Of a DNA stretch of 64,000 nucleotides, positions 36,730-45,681 are shown piece by piece (position 1 is the stretch's first letter; each line of letters opens with the position of its first letter). The position numbers and the translations under genes were made by a program. Below the pieces are notes generated by a model, which was given only the letters and a program-made list of their open reading frames with translations, was not told where the DNA came from and searched no databases. Source of the stretch: Hyphomicrobiales bacterium (GTDB lineage: Bacteria > Pseudomonadota > Alphaproteobacteria > Rhizobiales > Rhizobiaceae); contig UBNQ01000021.1 of NCBI GenBank assembly GCA_900466875.1, positions 1 to 64,000 on the forward strand. The letters run 5' to 3'.

Positions 36730-37527
36730 ATGCCGAATAACGACCTGCCGCTGCCGATCGAAAGCGAATTGCTGCGCGAACGGGCAGGTGCACGCATCCG
36801 GCATGGCTTTTTCACCCGCAAAGGCGGCGTTTCCGAGGGCATCTATGCAGGGCTGAACGTCGGCATCGGTTCTGATGACGATCGCGACAGGGTGATCGAA
36901 AATCGCGCTCGCGTTGCCGCATGGTTCGACCTGCCGCTCGAAAGGCTGGCAACGGTCCATCAGGTCCATTCGCCCGATGTCATCATCGTCGACGAACAAT
37001 CAGCGGCAAGCGAAAGGCCAAAGGCCGATGCGATGGTCACTAACCTTCCGGGCATCGTGCTCGGCGTGTTGTCGGCTGATTGCGGGCCGATCCTGTTTGC
37101 CGACGCTGAATCCGGCGTGATCGGCGCGGCCCATGCCGGATGGAAGGGGGCGCTCAATGGCGTACTTGAAAACACCGTAGAGGCCATGGTGTCGCTCGGT
37201 GCGGATCGCAGCCGCATCACCGCCGTGCTCGGCCCATCCATCGGACCCAAAAGCTATGAAGTGGGGCCGGAATTCGTCTCCAACTTCAAATCCGTCGATC
37301 CTGGATACGAAACCTTCTTTTCGGCCTCGGTAAAGCCGCACCATTCCATGTTCGATCTGCCGGCGCTGACGATCAGGCGCCTGACCGATGCCGGCGTAAG
37401 GGCGGAAAACCTGGACCTGGACACCTATCCCGATACCGAACGTTTCTTTTCCTATCGACGAACCACCCACGCAAAAGAGCCGGATTACGGCCGCCAGATT
37501 TCAGCAATCGCGATCCGGGAGGATTGA
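36730..37527 (+). CDS. pgeF: Peptidoglycan editing factor PgeF (laccase domain, YfiH)
   Basis: A 265-aa single-domain protein of the Cu-oxidase_4/YfiH family. The conserved metal and active-site residues lie in VHQVHSPDV, GVLSADCGPILFAD and GAAHAGWKG (His, Cys, His). In E. coli YfiH prevents misincorporation of amino acids into the peptidoglycan stem peptide; related enzymes act as purine nucleoside phosphorylases. The ATG at 36730 is preferred because the upstream extension is not family-like. The M24-like gene starts 1 bp after its stop, so the two are co-transcribed. Confidence 0.92.
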   Translation: MPNNDLPLPIESELLRERAGARIRHGFFTRKGGVSEGIYAGLNVGIGSDDDRDRVIENRARVAAWFDLPLERLATVHQVHSPDVIIVDEQSAASERPKADAMVTNLPGIVLGVLSADCGPILFADAESGVIGAAHAGWKGALNGVLENTVEAMVSLGADRSRITAVLGPSIGPKSYEVGPEFVSNFKSVDPGYETFFSASVKPHHSMFDLPALTIRRLTDAGVRAENLDLDTYPDTERFFSYRRTTHAKEPDYGRQISAIAIRED

Positions 37528-37528
37528 C

Positions 37529-38680
37529 ATGGCTCTGCACTTTGAACGCGACGAATATTCCGCCCGTCTGAACCGCCTTCTGGCAGAGATGCAGGAGCAG
37601 AAGCTCGATGCGATGCTGCTCTTCGCCCAGGAAAGCATGTACTGGCTGACCGGCTACGATACATTCGGCTACTGCTTCTTCCAGACACTGATCGTCAAGG
37701 CTGACGGCTCGATGACGCTACTGACGCGGTCGGCCGATCTGCGTCAGGCACGCCAGACCTCGATCATCGAGAACATCGTCGTCTGGGTGGATCGGATAAA
37801 CGCGGATCCGACGCTGGATCTGAAGAACCTTCTGAGCGACATGGATCTGCTCGGTGCAAAAATAGGCATCGAATACGATACCCATGGCATGACGGGCCGT
37901 GTCGCGCGGCTGCTCGATCACCAGCTCTCTACCTTCGGTCAGTTGATCGACGCTTCCTATCTTGTCGGCGGCCTGCGCCTGATCAAGAGCCCGGCCGAAA
38001 TCGCCTACGCAAGACATGCCGCCGAACTGGCGGACGATGCGCTCGACGCGGCCCTGCCGCTCATCAAGGCCGGCGGTGACGAGGCGGACATTCTCGCGGC
38101 CATGCAGGGCGCGGTATTTTCAGGCGGAGGTGACTACCCTGCCAATGAATTCATCATCGGCTCCGGTGAAGACGCGCTTCTCTGCCGTTACAAGGCCGGC
38201 CGGCGCAAGCTCGACGCCAATGACCAGCTGACGCTCGAATGGGCCGGCGCCTCCGCGCACTATCACGCCGCGATGATGCGCACGGTGATAATCGGCGAAC
38301 CGTCGCTGCGCCACCGTGAACTCTACAAGGCCTGCCTGGAGACCATCCAGGCGATCGAGGAGGTGCTTCGCCCCGGCCACACATTCGGCGACGTCTTCGA
38401 CACCCACGCGCGCATCCTCGATGAACGCGGCTTGTCCCGGCACCGGCTGAATGCCTGCGGTTATTCGCTTGGTGCCCGGTTCTCGCCATCCTGGATGGAG
38501 CAACAGATGTTCCATGTCGGCAATTCGCAGCCGATCCTGGCCGACATGACACTGTTCGTACACATGATCATCATGGATTCGGACAGCGGCACGGCGATGA
38601 CGCTCGGTCATACATACCTGACCACGGATGACGCACCGGAGCCGCTCTCGCGCCGCGGCCTCGACCTGATCGTCTGCTGA
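37529..38680 (+). CDS. Creatinase-like M24-fold protein without canonical metal ligands
   Basis: A 383-aa protein with the two-domain Xaa-Pro peptidase layout: an N-terminal creatinase domain (to about 145) and a pita-bread domain. The usual metal ligands are mostly replaced: E237 and A248 stand at the two Asp positions, Y312 at the His (GYSLG), and H345 at the first Glu (LFVHMII). That pattern recalls creatinase and DoeA-type ectoine hydrolases, which do not need the dinuclear metal centre. So a C-N hydrolase is more likely than an aminopeptidase. It follows pgeF by 1 bp. Substrate unknown. Confidence 0.8.
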   Translation: MALHFERDEYSARLNRLLAEMQEQKLDAMLLFAQESMYWLTGYDTFGYCFFQTLIVKADGSMTLLTRSADLRQARQTSIIENIVVWVDRINADPTLDLKNLLSDMDLLGAKIGIEYDTHGMTGRVARLLDHQLSTFGQLIDASYLVGGLRLIKSPAEIAYARHAAELADDALDAALPLIKAGGDEADILAAMQGAVFSGGGDYPANEFIIGSGEDALLCRYKAGRRKLDANDQLTLEWAGASAHYHAAMMRTVIIGEPSLRHRELYKACLETIQAIEEVLRPGHTFGDVFDTHARILDERGLSRHRLNACGYSLGARFSPSWMEQQMFHVGNSQPILADMTLFVHMIIMDSDSGTAMTLGHTYLTTDDAPEPLSRRGLDLIVC

Positions 38681-38760
38681 GCGCGCCAATTCCTGCAATT
38701 GACACGCACGAAAGCCCGCCTCTAAGGTCCGGCAAGGCGGTGTGCCCAGGAGGAGAATGC

Positions 38761-39552
38761 GTGCGGAGATCGGGAGGATGGCATGTCTTTGCGGCTCTTG
38801 CCCTCTCCCTTGGACTTTCCGCCTGCAATACGACCGACGCACTGACGCCGCAGGTCGACATCGGGGGCGGAACGCAACGCGGCTCCAGCCCCGTCACACA
38901 GGCCGACACGGACCGGATGGCGGGAGCCTATGCCTCCGAACCCATGCAGTCGGCCCCGCTTGCCGCCCCTCCTGCCGCGCCGCTGGCGTCGAACACCTAT
39001 CCGCGCCGACAGAGTAATACGCTGGACTCCCAGGCTCGCGCTTTGGAGGACGGAGACGCCGTCTCGCCCTCCTCCTCCGGCCCGCCCCCGGAATGGGAAG
39101 GGCAATCCGCCGATAACCGGGACGGGATGACCTCCTCCTCGCCGACAGATCAGGCAGCATTGCCGCCGGCATCGGCCGATGGCAGCGCAGCAATCCGCTT
39201 TCTTCCGATCATCGGCGCTCCGGTCGAGGCGGTAACGCCCCTTTCCCGCCAGTTGGCGATCGCTGCACGCTCGAGCGGCGTGCGAATACGGCCATCGGGC
39301 GACACCGGGACCAAGCATATCCTCAAGGGATATTTCTCCGCCCTCTCGGATGATGGCAAGGTGACCGTCGTTTATGTCTGGGACGTCCTCGACAGTAGCG
39401 GTGCGAGACTACATCGGATGCAGGGGCAGGAGACGCTTTCCGCGCAAGGGACCGATCCGTGGGCGGCAATACCCGCGTCAGTTATGCAGTCGATTGCGGA
39501 CAAGACCATATCAGGCTATCTCGACTGGCGACAAACGGCTTCAAGGCTGTGA
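38761..39552 (+). CDS. Predicted lipoprotein of unknown function
   Basis: A protein of about 263 aa starting at GTG 38761, with AGGAGGAG 5 nt upstream. The signal ends in the lipobox LSAC (Cys22). Residues about 40-155 are low-complexity, rich in Pro, Ala and Ser. The C-terminal part (from about 160) looks folded: PLSRQLAIAARSSGVRIRPSG, YFSALSDDGKVTVVYVWDVLDSSGARLHRMQGQE. Rhizobial genomes carry this type next to prs, but I know no function. Probably anchored in the outer membrane. Confidence 0.8.
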   Translation: MRRSGGWHVFAALALSLGLSACNTTDALTPQVDIGGGTQRGSSPVTQADTDRMAGAYASEPMQSAPLAAPPAAPLASNTYPRRQSNTLDSQARALEDGDAVSPSSSGPPPEWEGQSADNRDGMTSSSPTDQAALPPASADGSAAIRFLPIIGAPVEAVTPLSRQLAIAARSSGVRIRPSGDTGTKHILKGYFSALSDDGKVTVVYVWDVLDSSGARLHRMQGQETLSAQGTDPWAAIPASVMQSIADKTISGYLDWRQTASRL

Positions 39553-39680
39553 GGCGAGCCTTTTTCGGGTTTCAAGTCACAGTTCATTCATAAAATTAAG
39601 TGCGCATTTCGAAAACGCACTTGCATTCAAGGGCAGCGGCGGTAAAAGGCCCCCATCCAGCTCACAATAGGCGGACCGAA

Positions 39681-40613
39681 ATGAAGGTTTTCGCAGGCAA
39701 TTCGAACCGGCATCTTGCCGATGCGATCTGCAGCTATCTCAATGTTCCAGTCGGAAAAGCCAGTGTAAGGCGTTTTGCAGACCAGGAAATCTTCGTAGAA
39801 ATTCAGGAAAACGTGCGCGGGGAAGACATCTTTGTCATCCAGTCGACGTCTTTCCCGACCAACGATCATCTGATGGAATTGCTCATCATGATCGATGCGT
39901 TCCGCCGAGCGTCGGCGCGGCGCATCACGGCGGTGCTTCCCTATTTCGGTTATGCCAGACAGGATCGCAAGGCTGGCCCTCGAACGCCGATCTCGGCGAA
40001 GCTCGTGGCCAACCTTATCACCGAGGCAGGCGCCAACCGTGTCATGACGCTCGACCTGCATGCCGACCAGATCCAGGGTTTCTTCGATATCCCGACCGAC
40101 AACCTTTTCGCCGTGCCGATCCTCGCTCGCGACGTCAAGGAAAATTACGACCTCGGCAACGTTATGGTCGTTTCGCCAGACGTTGGGGGTGTGGTTCGCG
40201 CTCGATCACTCGCCAAACGGCTCGGTTGCCAGCTGGCGATCGTCGACAAGCGCCGCGAGCGCGCCGGTGAATCCGAAGTCATGAACGTCATCGGCGATGT
40301 GACCGGCAAGGACTGTCTGTTGATCGACGACATCGTCGACTCGGGCGGCACGCTCTGCAATGCGGCCGAAGCTCTGTTGAAAAATGGCGCCACCAGCGTC
40401 ACCGCCTATATCACCCACGGCGTACTTTCCGGCGGCGCGGTCACCCGTATTTCTTCATCGAAGCTGAAGGAACTGGTGATCACCGACTCGATCCAGCCGA
40501 CGACGGCGGTTCAGTCCGCACCGAACATTCGCGTCATCTCGACGGCAAACCTGCTCGGCGAGGCGATCAATCGCACGGCGATGGAATCCTCCGTCTCCAG
40601 CCTGTTCGACTGA
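39681..40613 (+). CDS. prs: Ribose-phosphate pyrophosphokinase
   Basis: A 310-aa enzyme making PRPP from ribose 5-phosphate and ATP for nucleotide, histidine and tryptophan synthesis. [17 protein letters not shown] begins the protein; the catalytic flexible loop region follows [21 protein letters not shown], and the PRPP-binding signature is [13 protein letters not shown]. The ATG at 39681 gives the standard length. A long-stem terminator follows. PRPP also feeds Apt, encoded later in this window. Confidence 0.97.
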   Translation: MKVFAGNSNRHLADAICSYLNVPVGKASVRRFADQEIFVEIQENVRGEDIFVIQSTSFPTNDHLMELLIMIDAFRRASARRITAVLPYFGYARQDRKAGPRTPISAKLVANLITEAGANRVMTLDLHADQIQGFFDIPTDNLFAVPILARDVKENYDLGNVMVVSPDVGGVVRARSLAKRLGCQLAIVDKRRERAGESEVMNVIGDVTGKDCLLIDDIVDSGGTLCNAAEALLKNGATSVTAYITHGVLSGGAVTRISSSKLKELVITDSIQPTTAVQSAPNIRVISTANLLGEAINRTAMESSVSSLFD

Positions 40614-40641
40614 ACCATCCACTTAGACATGTATGAATGCG

Positions 40642-40684
40642 ATCGAGCCGAAAGTCGTTTCCGATTTTCGGCTCGATGCTTTTG
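40642..40684 (+). terminator. Rho-independent terminator after prs
   Basis: ATCGAGCCGAAA (40642-40653) and TTTCGGCTCGAT (40666-40677) form a perfect 12-bp stem with a 12-nt loop, followed by GCTTTT. Confidence 0.82.
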
Positions 40685-40780
40685 ACATGTACGCGCCAGA
40701 CGCGTTTTTATAAAACAGCTACACAACTTTGCGTGAGATGCTTTAGGGTGCCCGCAAAGTCTGACGAGGAGGATTCGCCA

Positions 40781-41341
40781 ATGTCGCTCATGTCCAGGTA
40801 CGCGGTCACGCTGCCGATGCTTCTGCTGCTGCCCGTTCTTTCGGCTTGCGTCGAAGGCGGTCCCCCGTCCGGCCCGGGAGGGTATTATCCGCCTCCGCGT
40901 CCCGACCGTGGACCGCAGATGTGCACCATGGATTATCGCCCGGTCTGCGGTGAGCGCGGCGGACGCTTCGAGACATTCGGCAATTCCTGCCAGGCCGACG
41001 CCCGCGGTTTCCGTGTCGTCAGCCCCGGTGAATGCAGGGGATCCGGCAGGCCCGACCGTCCCGACTGGGATCGCCCTGGCCGTCCCGACAGGCCCGATTG
41101 GGACCGCCCCGGCAGGCCCGACAGGCCTGATCGGCCGGATTGGGATCGTCCCGGCAGACCGGATCGCCCTGATTGGGACAGGCCCGGAAATCCCGGACGC
41201 CCGCAGCCTGGCGGCATCTGCACGCGCGAGTACCGTCCGGTCTGCGGCCAGCGCGGAGGTCGTAGCCAGACCTTCCCGAATGCCTGCGAAGCAAACAACG
41301 CCGGATTCGGCATCGTTTCGTCCGGCGAATGCCGCCGCTGA
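40781..41341 (+). CDS. Lipoprotein with two Kazal-like domains joined by Pro/Asp/Arg repeats
   Basis: A 186-aa lipoprotein: lipobox LSAC (Cys23) after a short signal. Two Kazal-type domains, CTMDYRPVCGERGG... (Cys48, 56, 70, 85) and CTREYRPVCGQRGG... (Cys147, 155, 169, 184), have identical Cys spacing of 8, 14 and 15. They are joined by four near-perfect copies of PDRPDWDRPG (about residues 91-136). Classic Kazal inhibitors have six cysteines; four each here suggests a reduced form. Serine-protease inhibition at the cell surface is possible but unproven. GAGGAGG precedes the ATG. Confidence 0.85.
   Translation: MSLMSRYAVTLPMLLLLPVLSACVEGGPPSGPGGYYPPPRPDRGPQMCTMDYRPVCGERGGRFETFGNSCQADARGFRVVSPGECRGSGRPDRPDWDRPGRPDRPDWDRPGRPDRPDRPDWDRPGRPDRPDWDRPGNPGRPQPGGICTREYRPVCGQRGGRSQTFPNACEANNAGFGIVSSGECRR
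41048..41206 (+). repeat. In-frame repeats coding PDRPDWDRPG units
   Basis: About four repeats of 30-33 bp with variants of CGACCGTCCCGACTGGGATC-type sequence encode the charged linker of the Kazal-like lipoprotein. One unit carries an extra PDR. Such tandem units can change copy number by slippage or recombination. Confidence 0.85.
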
Positions 41342-41363
41342 TAAAAACCGCTGGAAGACAGTT

Positions 41364-41397
41364 GCAAAACGCCGGGGCGATCGTCCCGGCGTTTTGC
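41364..41397. terminator. Strong bidirectional terminator after the Kazal-like gene
   Basis: GCAAAACGCCGGG and CCCGGCGTTTTGC form a perfect 13-bp stem around an 8-nt loop; each arm ends in a four-base A or T tract. Confidence 0.82.
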
Positions 41398-41448
41398 ATT
41401 CGGCAGAAGCGTTGACTATGTAGGTCCGGTATTCCCAAGGAGTCCTGC

Positions 41449-41706
41449 ATGGCTGCCCGCGACCGTTATTCCCGAAAGCTCGAATGTTCCCAGTGCGGCA
41501 ATACCGGTTTTGCCGAAGTCTCGGAAAACGATGACAAGCGTGCAAGAAACCGGGATTTCCGGATCGACGAACTGCCCAAGACTTTTCGCACGGAATTTGC
41601 GTCGAGCGACCCGTCTAAACACATGGTCCGATGCACCGATTGCGGCTTCAAGTTCCGCTTCGAGCAGAAGTCCGTCTATGCCCCGGGTGGTGAAGCACGC
41701 CGCTGA
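41449..41706 (+). CDS. Small zinc-ribbon-like protein
   Basis: An 85-aa protein with two CxxC pairs: ECSQCGNTG near residue 12 and RCTDCGFKF near residue 61, the spacing of a zinc ribbon. The middle part is charged. AAGGAG lies before the ATG. It is probably cytoplasmic; nucleic-acid binding is the common role of such folds but is only a guess. Convergent with the MHYT-GGDEF-EAL gene. Confidence 0.72.
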   Translation: MAARDRYSRKLECSQCGNTGFAEVSENDDKRARNRDFRIDELPKTFRTEFASSDPSKHMVRCTDCGFKFRFEQKSVYAPGGEARR

Positions 41707-41737
41707 CACCGCCGGGCATCAGCATTGAGCCACACGA

Positions 41738-44515
41738 TCAGGCGGCGTGGGTCAAAACCTGGTTTTCGATCGGCATCGGCCGTCCCAAGAGATAACCCTG
41801 CGCCTCGTGGCAGCCTTCCTGCCGCAGGATATCCAGTTGCCGTGACGTCTCGACGCCCTCAGCAAGAACCGGGATGCGCAGCCCCTGTCCAAGAGCGAGG
41901 ATAGCCCTGACCATGGCCTTCGCCTCCTCGCTCCTTTCGACATCCGCAAGGAAGCTGCGATCGAGCTTGATCTTGTCGAACGGGAATGATTGCAGCGTTT
42001 CCAGCGACGAGTAGCCGGTACCGAAGTCATCGATGGCGATGGAGGCCCCAAGCGCCTTGATTGCCCGCAATGCATGCAGCGCACGCGGCTTGTCACTGAA
42101 GATCGAACTTTCCGTGATTTCGAGTTCCAGACGACTGGGCTTCAGCCCGGTTTCGAGAAGAACCTGATGGACGAGCGCCGGCATGTCTGTGTGGGCGATC
42201 TGCACAGGCGACAGATTGACCGCCACCTTGTGCGCAACGGGCCAGCCGGCCGCCTCGCGGCATGCCTCGCGAAGCACCCATTCGCCAATCGGCAAAATGG
42301 CGCCGCATTCCTCGGCAATCGGTATGAAGTCCGACGGCGAAACGAGGCCGCGCTCGGGATGACGCCAGCGAAGCAGCACCTCGTAACCGGTGATCTCCCC
42401 GGTCGAAACCGATTTCTGGACCTGGTAATTCAGGTGGAGCTGCTTTTCGTCGATTGCAGCCCAAAGTTCCTTCGCCATCTTGGTGCGGTCGCGAGCGGCC
42501 TCATCCATCTCCACGTCGTAGAAGCAGACCTCGCCGGACAGCGAAGCTTTGGCGCGATACATGGCAAGGTCGGCATTGGCGATAAGCACTTCCGGCGACT
42601 GGCCGTCGTTGGGATAAAGCGCAACCCCCATGCTGGCGCCGGTAGTGAGCCGGTGACCCTCGATCTCCATGGGCTGATTGAACGCGCTCATCATGCGATC
42701 GAGAAAGGCACTGACTTCGCCGAGATCGTCATACCGAACCGCCGCCACGAATTCATCCCCGCCGAAGCGTGCAAACATCTGGTTCGGCTCGATCACCGTG
42801 AGCATGCGATGGGCGATCTCCCTCAGAACCGAATCGCCGACCCCATGTCCAAGCTGATCATTGATCTGCTTGAACCTGTTGAGGTCGATGCCGATGACCG
42901 CCAGACGATCGCCGCTATGCTCCGCATGCAGGACCTCGCTTTCAAGGTGGCTCATGAACGCCGCCCGGTTGGGAAGCTGCGTCAGGCTGTCGTGACGCGC
43001 CATGAAAGCGATCTGCTCTTCGGAGCGAACCTGCTCGCTGATATCCTCGAAGGTGGAGACCCAGCCCCCGTCGGCAAGCATGTTCAGGCCCGTTCGAAAT
43101 GTCTGCTCGCTGGAGGTACGATGCAGGATGTTGCGCTGTCCCGACCTCATGGCGGCCATGTAGCGATTGTAATGCTTTTGCGCCCGGATCAATGCGTCCT
43201 GCGGGTCGGGATAGGACATTTCATAGCCCTTGCGGACGATATCCCAATAGCTGACCCCAGGCCTGACGAAGCCCTGCGGAAACCTGAACATTTCCCGATA
43301 ACGGCCATTGCAGAGTATCAGCTTCTCGTCACGATCGAAAAGACATATCCCCTGGCTCATATTCTCAAGCGCAAGATCGAGATTCTGGGTGACCACGGCA
43401 ATACGGTCGCTGTCTTCTTTCTGGCGGGTAATGTCGCGCGTGATCTTGGCGTAACCGACCAACACGCCGTCCTCGCCACGGATCGGCTGGATCACCACAT
43501 GTGCCCAGAACCATGTCCCGTCTTTCCTATAGCGCTTTCCTTCGGCCTCGAAACGGCCGGTCTCGTGAGCCGTTGAAAGCGCCTTTTCGGGCAGCCCCTG
43601 CACCTGATCTTCTCGAGAATAAAACCGCGCGAAATGCTGACCGATGATCTCCCGGGCAATATAGCCCTTTGCGCGCTGTGCCCCGGCATTCCAGTTGGTC
43701 ACGACACCCGTCGGATCCAGCATATAGATCGCATAGTCTGTTACGCCGCCGACGAGCAGCTGGAAATTCCTGTCGCTGGCCTTCGAGGAGCGCGCGGCCT
43801 GTTTCGAAACGACAGCGGCCGCCGCCCCGGATCCGATGAGCGACAGGGAGACGACGATGATCGTCGACAGCATGAGCGGCTTGGACATCGAGCCGACTTC
43901 GATGGCCTGGGACAGGTCGGGAACAAGCACGGCGGCCCCCATGGCGATGAAATGCATCGAAACGATCGCCAGCGACAATATGGCCGCAGCGATCACGAAG
44001 ACCTTTACTCCGCGCGCAAGCGCGATGACGAAGGCGACCGGAGCCATGATGACGGCAGCCGCAATTGCGGCAAGCACGAGCGAGCGTTCCCAGACGATAA
44101 CACCCGCAAACTCGATTGCCGACATGCCGGTGAAATGCATGCAGGAGACACCGGCGCCGAAGACGATGCCGGCTCCTGCGGCGCCGTAACGTGTGGGAAC
44201 CATGAGAATGACGGATGCGGCTGCAAAGGTTGCGATGAAAGCCAACCCCAGCGAAAGCAACGTCAAGGTCAGGTCGAAACGAAATGTCAGCCCCGGATCA
44301 TAGGCAAGCATCGCAACGAAATGCGTCGCCCATATGCCAAATCCCCCTGCCCCGGCGGCAACGGCAGCCCAGGTGAGACGCGTGAGACGATTTGTCTCTC
44401 GTGCCCGCCCGATGAATGACACCGTTGCAAGGTTTGCCAGAAAGCACAGCATTCCCGCCACCAGGACAAGTCCCAGGTTGTGTTCTTGCATCAGGCAGTT
44501 GACGACACCGTACAT
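41738..44515 (-). CDS. MHYT-PAS-GGDEF-EAL cyclic-di-GMP signalling protein
   Basis: A 925-aa inner-membrane protein. Residues about 5-240 form the seven-helix MHYT sensor (THFVAMLAY, CMHFTGMSAI and SMHFIAMGA are the three MHYT-like motifs, thought to bind a metal and sense O2, CO or NO). PAS domains follow (VTDYAIYMLDPTGVVTNWNAGA and a second near 370-480). The GGDEF motif is intact (RFGGDEF, about 583). The EAL domain reads EVLLR (about 710), keeping the ExLxR pattern, and has DDFGTGYSSL. Both cyclase and phosphodiesterase activity are possible; net direction is unknown. Confidence 0.92.
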   Translation of the reverse strand: MYGVVNCLMQEHNLGLVLVAGMLCFLANLATVSFIGRARETNRLTRLTWAAVAAGAGGFGIWATHFVAMLAYDPGLTFRFDLTLTLLSLGLAFIATFAAASVILMVPTRYGAAGAGIVFGAGVSCMHFTGMSAIEFAGVIVWERSLVLAAIAAAVIMAPVAFVIALARGVKVFVIAAAILSLAIVSMHFIAMGAAVLVPDLSQAIEVGSMSKPLMLSTIIVVSLSLIGSGAAAAVVSKQAARSSKASDRNFQLLVGGVTDYAIYMLDPTGVVTNWNAGAQRAKGYIAREIIGQHFARFYSREDQVQGLPEKALSTAHETGRFEAEGKRYRKDGTWFWAHVVIQPIRGEDGVLVGYAKITRDITRQKEDSDRIAVVTQNLDLALENMSQGICLFDRDEKLILCNGRYREMFRFPQGFVRPGVSYWDIVRKGYEMSYPDPQDALIRAQKHYNRYMAAMRSGQRNILHRTSSEQTFRTGLNMLADGGWVSTFEDISEQVRSEEQIAFMARHDSLTQLPNRAAFMSHLESEVLHAEHSGDRLAVIGIDLNRFKQINDQLGHGVGDSVLREIAHRMLTVIEPNQMFARFGGDEFVAAVRYDDLGEVSAFLDRMMSAFNQPMEIEGHRLTTGASMGVALYPNDGQSPEVLIANADLAMYRAKASLSGEVCFYDVEMDEAARDRTKMAKELWAAIDEKQLHLNYQVQKSVSTGEITGYEVLLRWRHPERGLVSPSDFIPIAEECGAILPIGEWVLREACREAAGWPVAHKVAVNLSPVQIAHTDMPALVHQVLLETGLKPSRLELEITESSIFSDKPRALHALRAIKALGASIAIDDFGTGYSSLETLQSFPFDKIKLDRSFLADVERSEEAKAMVRAILALGQGLRIPVLAEGVETSRQLDILRQEGCHEAQGYLLGRPMPIENQVLTHAA

Positions 44516-44733
44516 CAGCTTCGTTCCTTTGAATCGATGCTGCTTGTCGGCGTGGTATATTTAACAAACCCCCATACAGACTGCAGTAGTTTGGAGTTTT
44601 CCTGCGGGCGGAAATAAACATACTTAACAATCCTGCAAGAACCGCCTACCTAGGATGAATGGGGAGCAATTACCCCGCACCAAGTAGCTGTGCAGCGCGC
44701 CAGACACAACATGTTGTCACATTCAGGAAACTC

Positions 44734-44762
44734 TTGCGTCGCAAGGGCCATTGTTCTATAGG
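44734..44762 (+). promoter_or_regulatory. Probable sigma-70 promoter of rplY
   Basis: TTGCGT, a 17-bp spacer, then TATAGG. Transcription would begin near 44769, giving a leader of about 110 nt. Confidence 0.5.
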
Positions 44763-44822
44763 GGCGCGTCCGCGTAGACACCCTTGGAGGCAATGCGGAT
44801 GAAGTGCGTTTTACGCCTTCCG

Positions 44823-44852
44823 GTTCAGAACGATCATTTTGATCGACTGAAC
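44823..44852 (+). promoter_or_regulatory. Hairpin in the rplY leader
   Basis: GTTCAG-AA-CGATCA pairs with TGATCG-A-CTGAAC: two perfect 6-bp stems with a small internal loop and a short apical loop. It ends 28 nt before the rplY ATG. L25 binds 5S rRNA, so autoregulation through a mimic is conceivable, but this is only a position-based idea. Confidence 0.4.
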
Positions 44853-44880
44853 TCTCCAAATAACCTCGAAAGGAAATGCC

Positions 44881-45489
44881 ATGAGCCAGGAATCTTACGA
44901 GCTCAAGGCCGAGGCGCGCGAACGGGTAGGTAAGGGGTCCTCCCGCGAACTTCGCCGCAACGGTTTTATTCCCGCTGTCATCTACGGTGACAAGCAGGCC
45001 CCGATTTCAATCGCCCTCAACACCAATGAGGTCACCAAGCGTATTCACGCTGGCGGTTTCATGACGACGATTGCGACCATCGATCTCGATGGCAAGAAGT
45101 ACACTGTTCTGCCGAAGGACTACCAGCTGGATCCGGTGCGTGACTTCACCATGCACGTCGACTTCCTGCGCGTCTCCGGCAACACTGAAGTTACGGTTGA
45201 CGTTCCGGTTCACTTCATCAACGAAGACAAGTCCGCGATCAAGCAGGGCGGCGTCCTGAACATCGTCCGTCACACGGTCGAGTTCAACTGCCCGGCCAAT
45301 GCCATCCCGGAATTCATCACGGTTGACCTCGACGGCGCCAAGATCGGCGACAGCATCCACATTTCGGCCGTCAAGCTGCCGAAGGGTGTTCGTGCAGTTA
45401 TCACCGACCGCGACTTCACCATCGCTACGCTCGTTGCTCCGGCCGCCGGCGTTGCTGAAGAAGAAGTTGCAGCTCCTTCTGAAGAATAA
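44881..45489 (+). CDS. rplY: 50S ribosomal protein L25 (CTC form)
   Basis: A 202-aa long-form L25. The N-terminal domain ([30 protein letters not shown]) binds 5S rRNA; the C-terminal CTC domain is beta-rich and ends in an acidic tail ([10 protein letters not shown]). The long form is also called general stress protein Ctc. GAAAGGAAA precedes the ATG and a strong terminator follows the stop. In many alphaproteobacteria it is linked to pth and ychF; here pth lies two genes further on. Confidence 0.96.
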   Translation: MSQESYELKAEARERVGKGSSRELRRNGFIPAVIYGDKQAPISIALNTNEVTKRIHAGGFMTTIATIDLDGKKYTVLPKDYQLDPVRDFTMHVDFLRVSGNTEVTVDVPVHFINEDKSAIKQGGVLNIVRHTVEFNCPANAIPEFITVDLDGAKIGDSIHISAVKLPKGVRAVITDRDFTIATLVAPAAGVAEEEVAAPSEE

Positions 45490-45512
45490 AAGATATTCTT
45501 CATTTGAGACAG

Positions 45513-45537
45513 AAAGCCCGCCTTTGGCGGGCTTTTT
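45513..45537 (+). terminator. Rho-independent terminator after rplY
   Basis: AAAGCCCGCC/GGCGGGCTTT, a 10-bp perfect stem with a TTT loop, followed by a T-run. Confidence 0.92.
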
Positions 45538-45681
45538 GCTTTTTACCAAGGCACAGACCCCCTGCATCTCAGCAAAGATTCGGAAGAAGGTGTCAGGGAA
45601 GTTTAAACATTTGAGTGAAAGAATAGTCGGGAATACGGGGTACAAATTTTAAAAGAGCAATATTGGGCCGGGGAAAAACAA

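Larger units (their letters stand above)
44516..44880. other. Intergenic region upstream of rplY
   Basis: A 365-bp divergent region. The left part should contain the promoter of the MHYT-GGDEF-EAL gene. The right part has the rplY promoter candidate and a leader hairpin, listed separately. A perfect 12-bp palindrome, ACAACATGTTGT, lies at 44706-44717, just upstream of the promoter. Confidence 0.45.
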
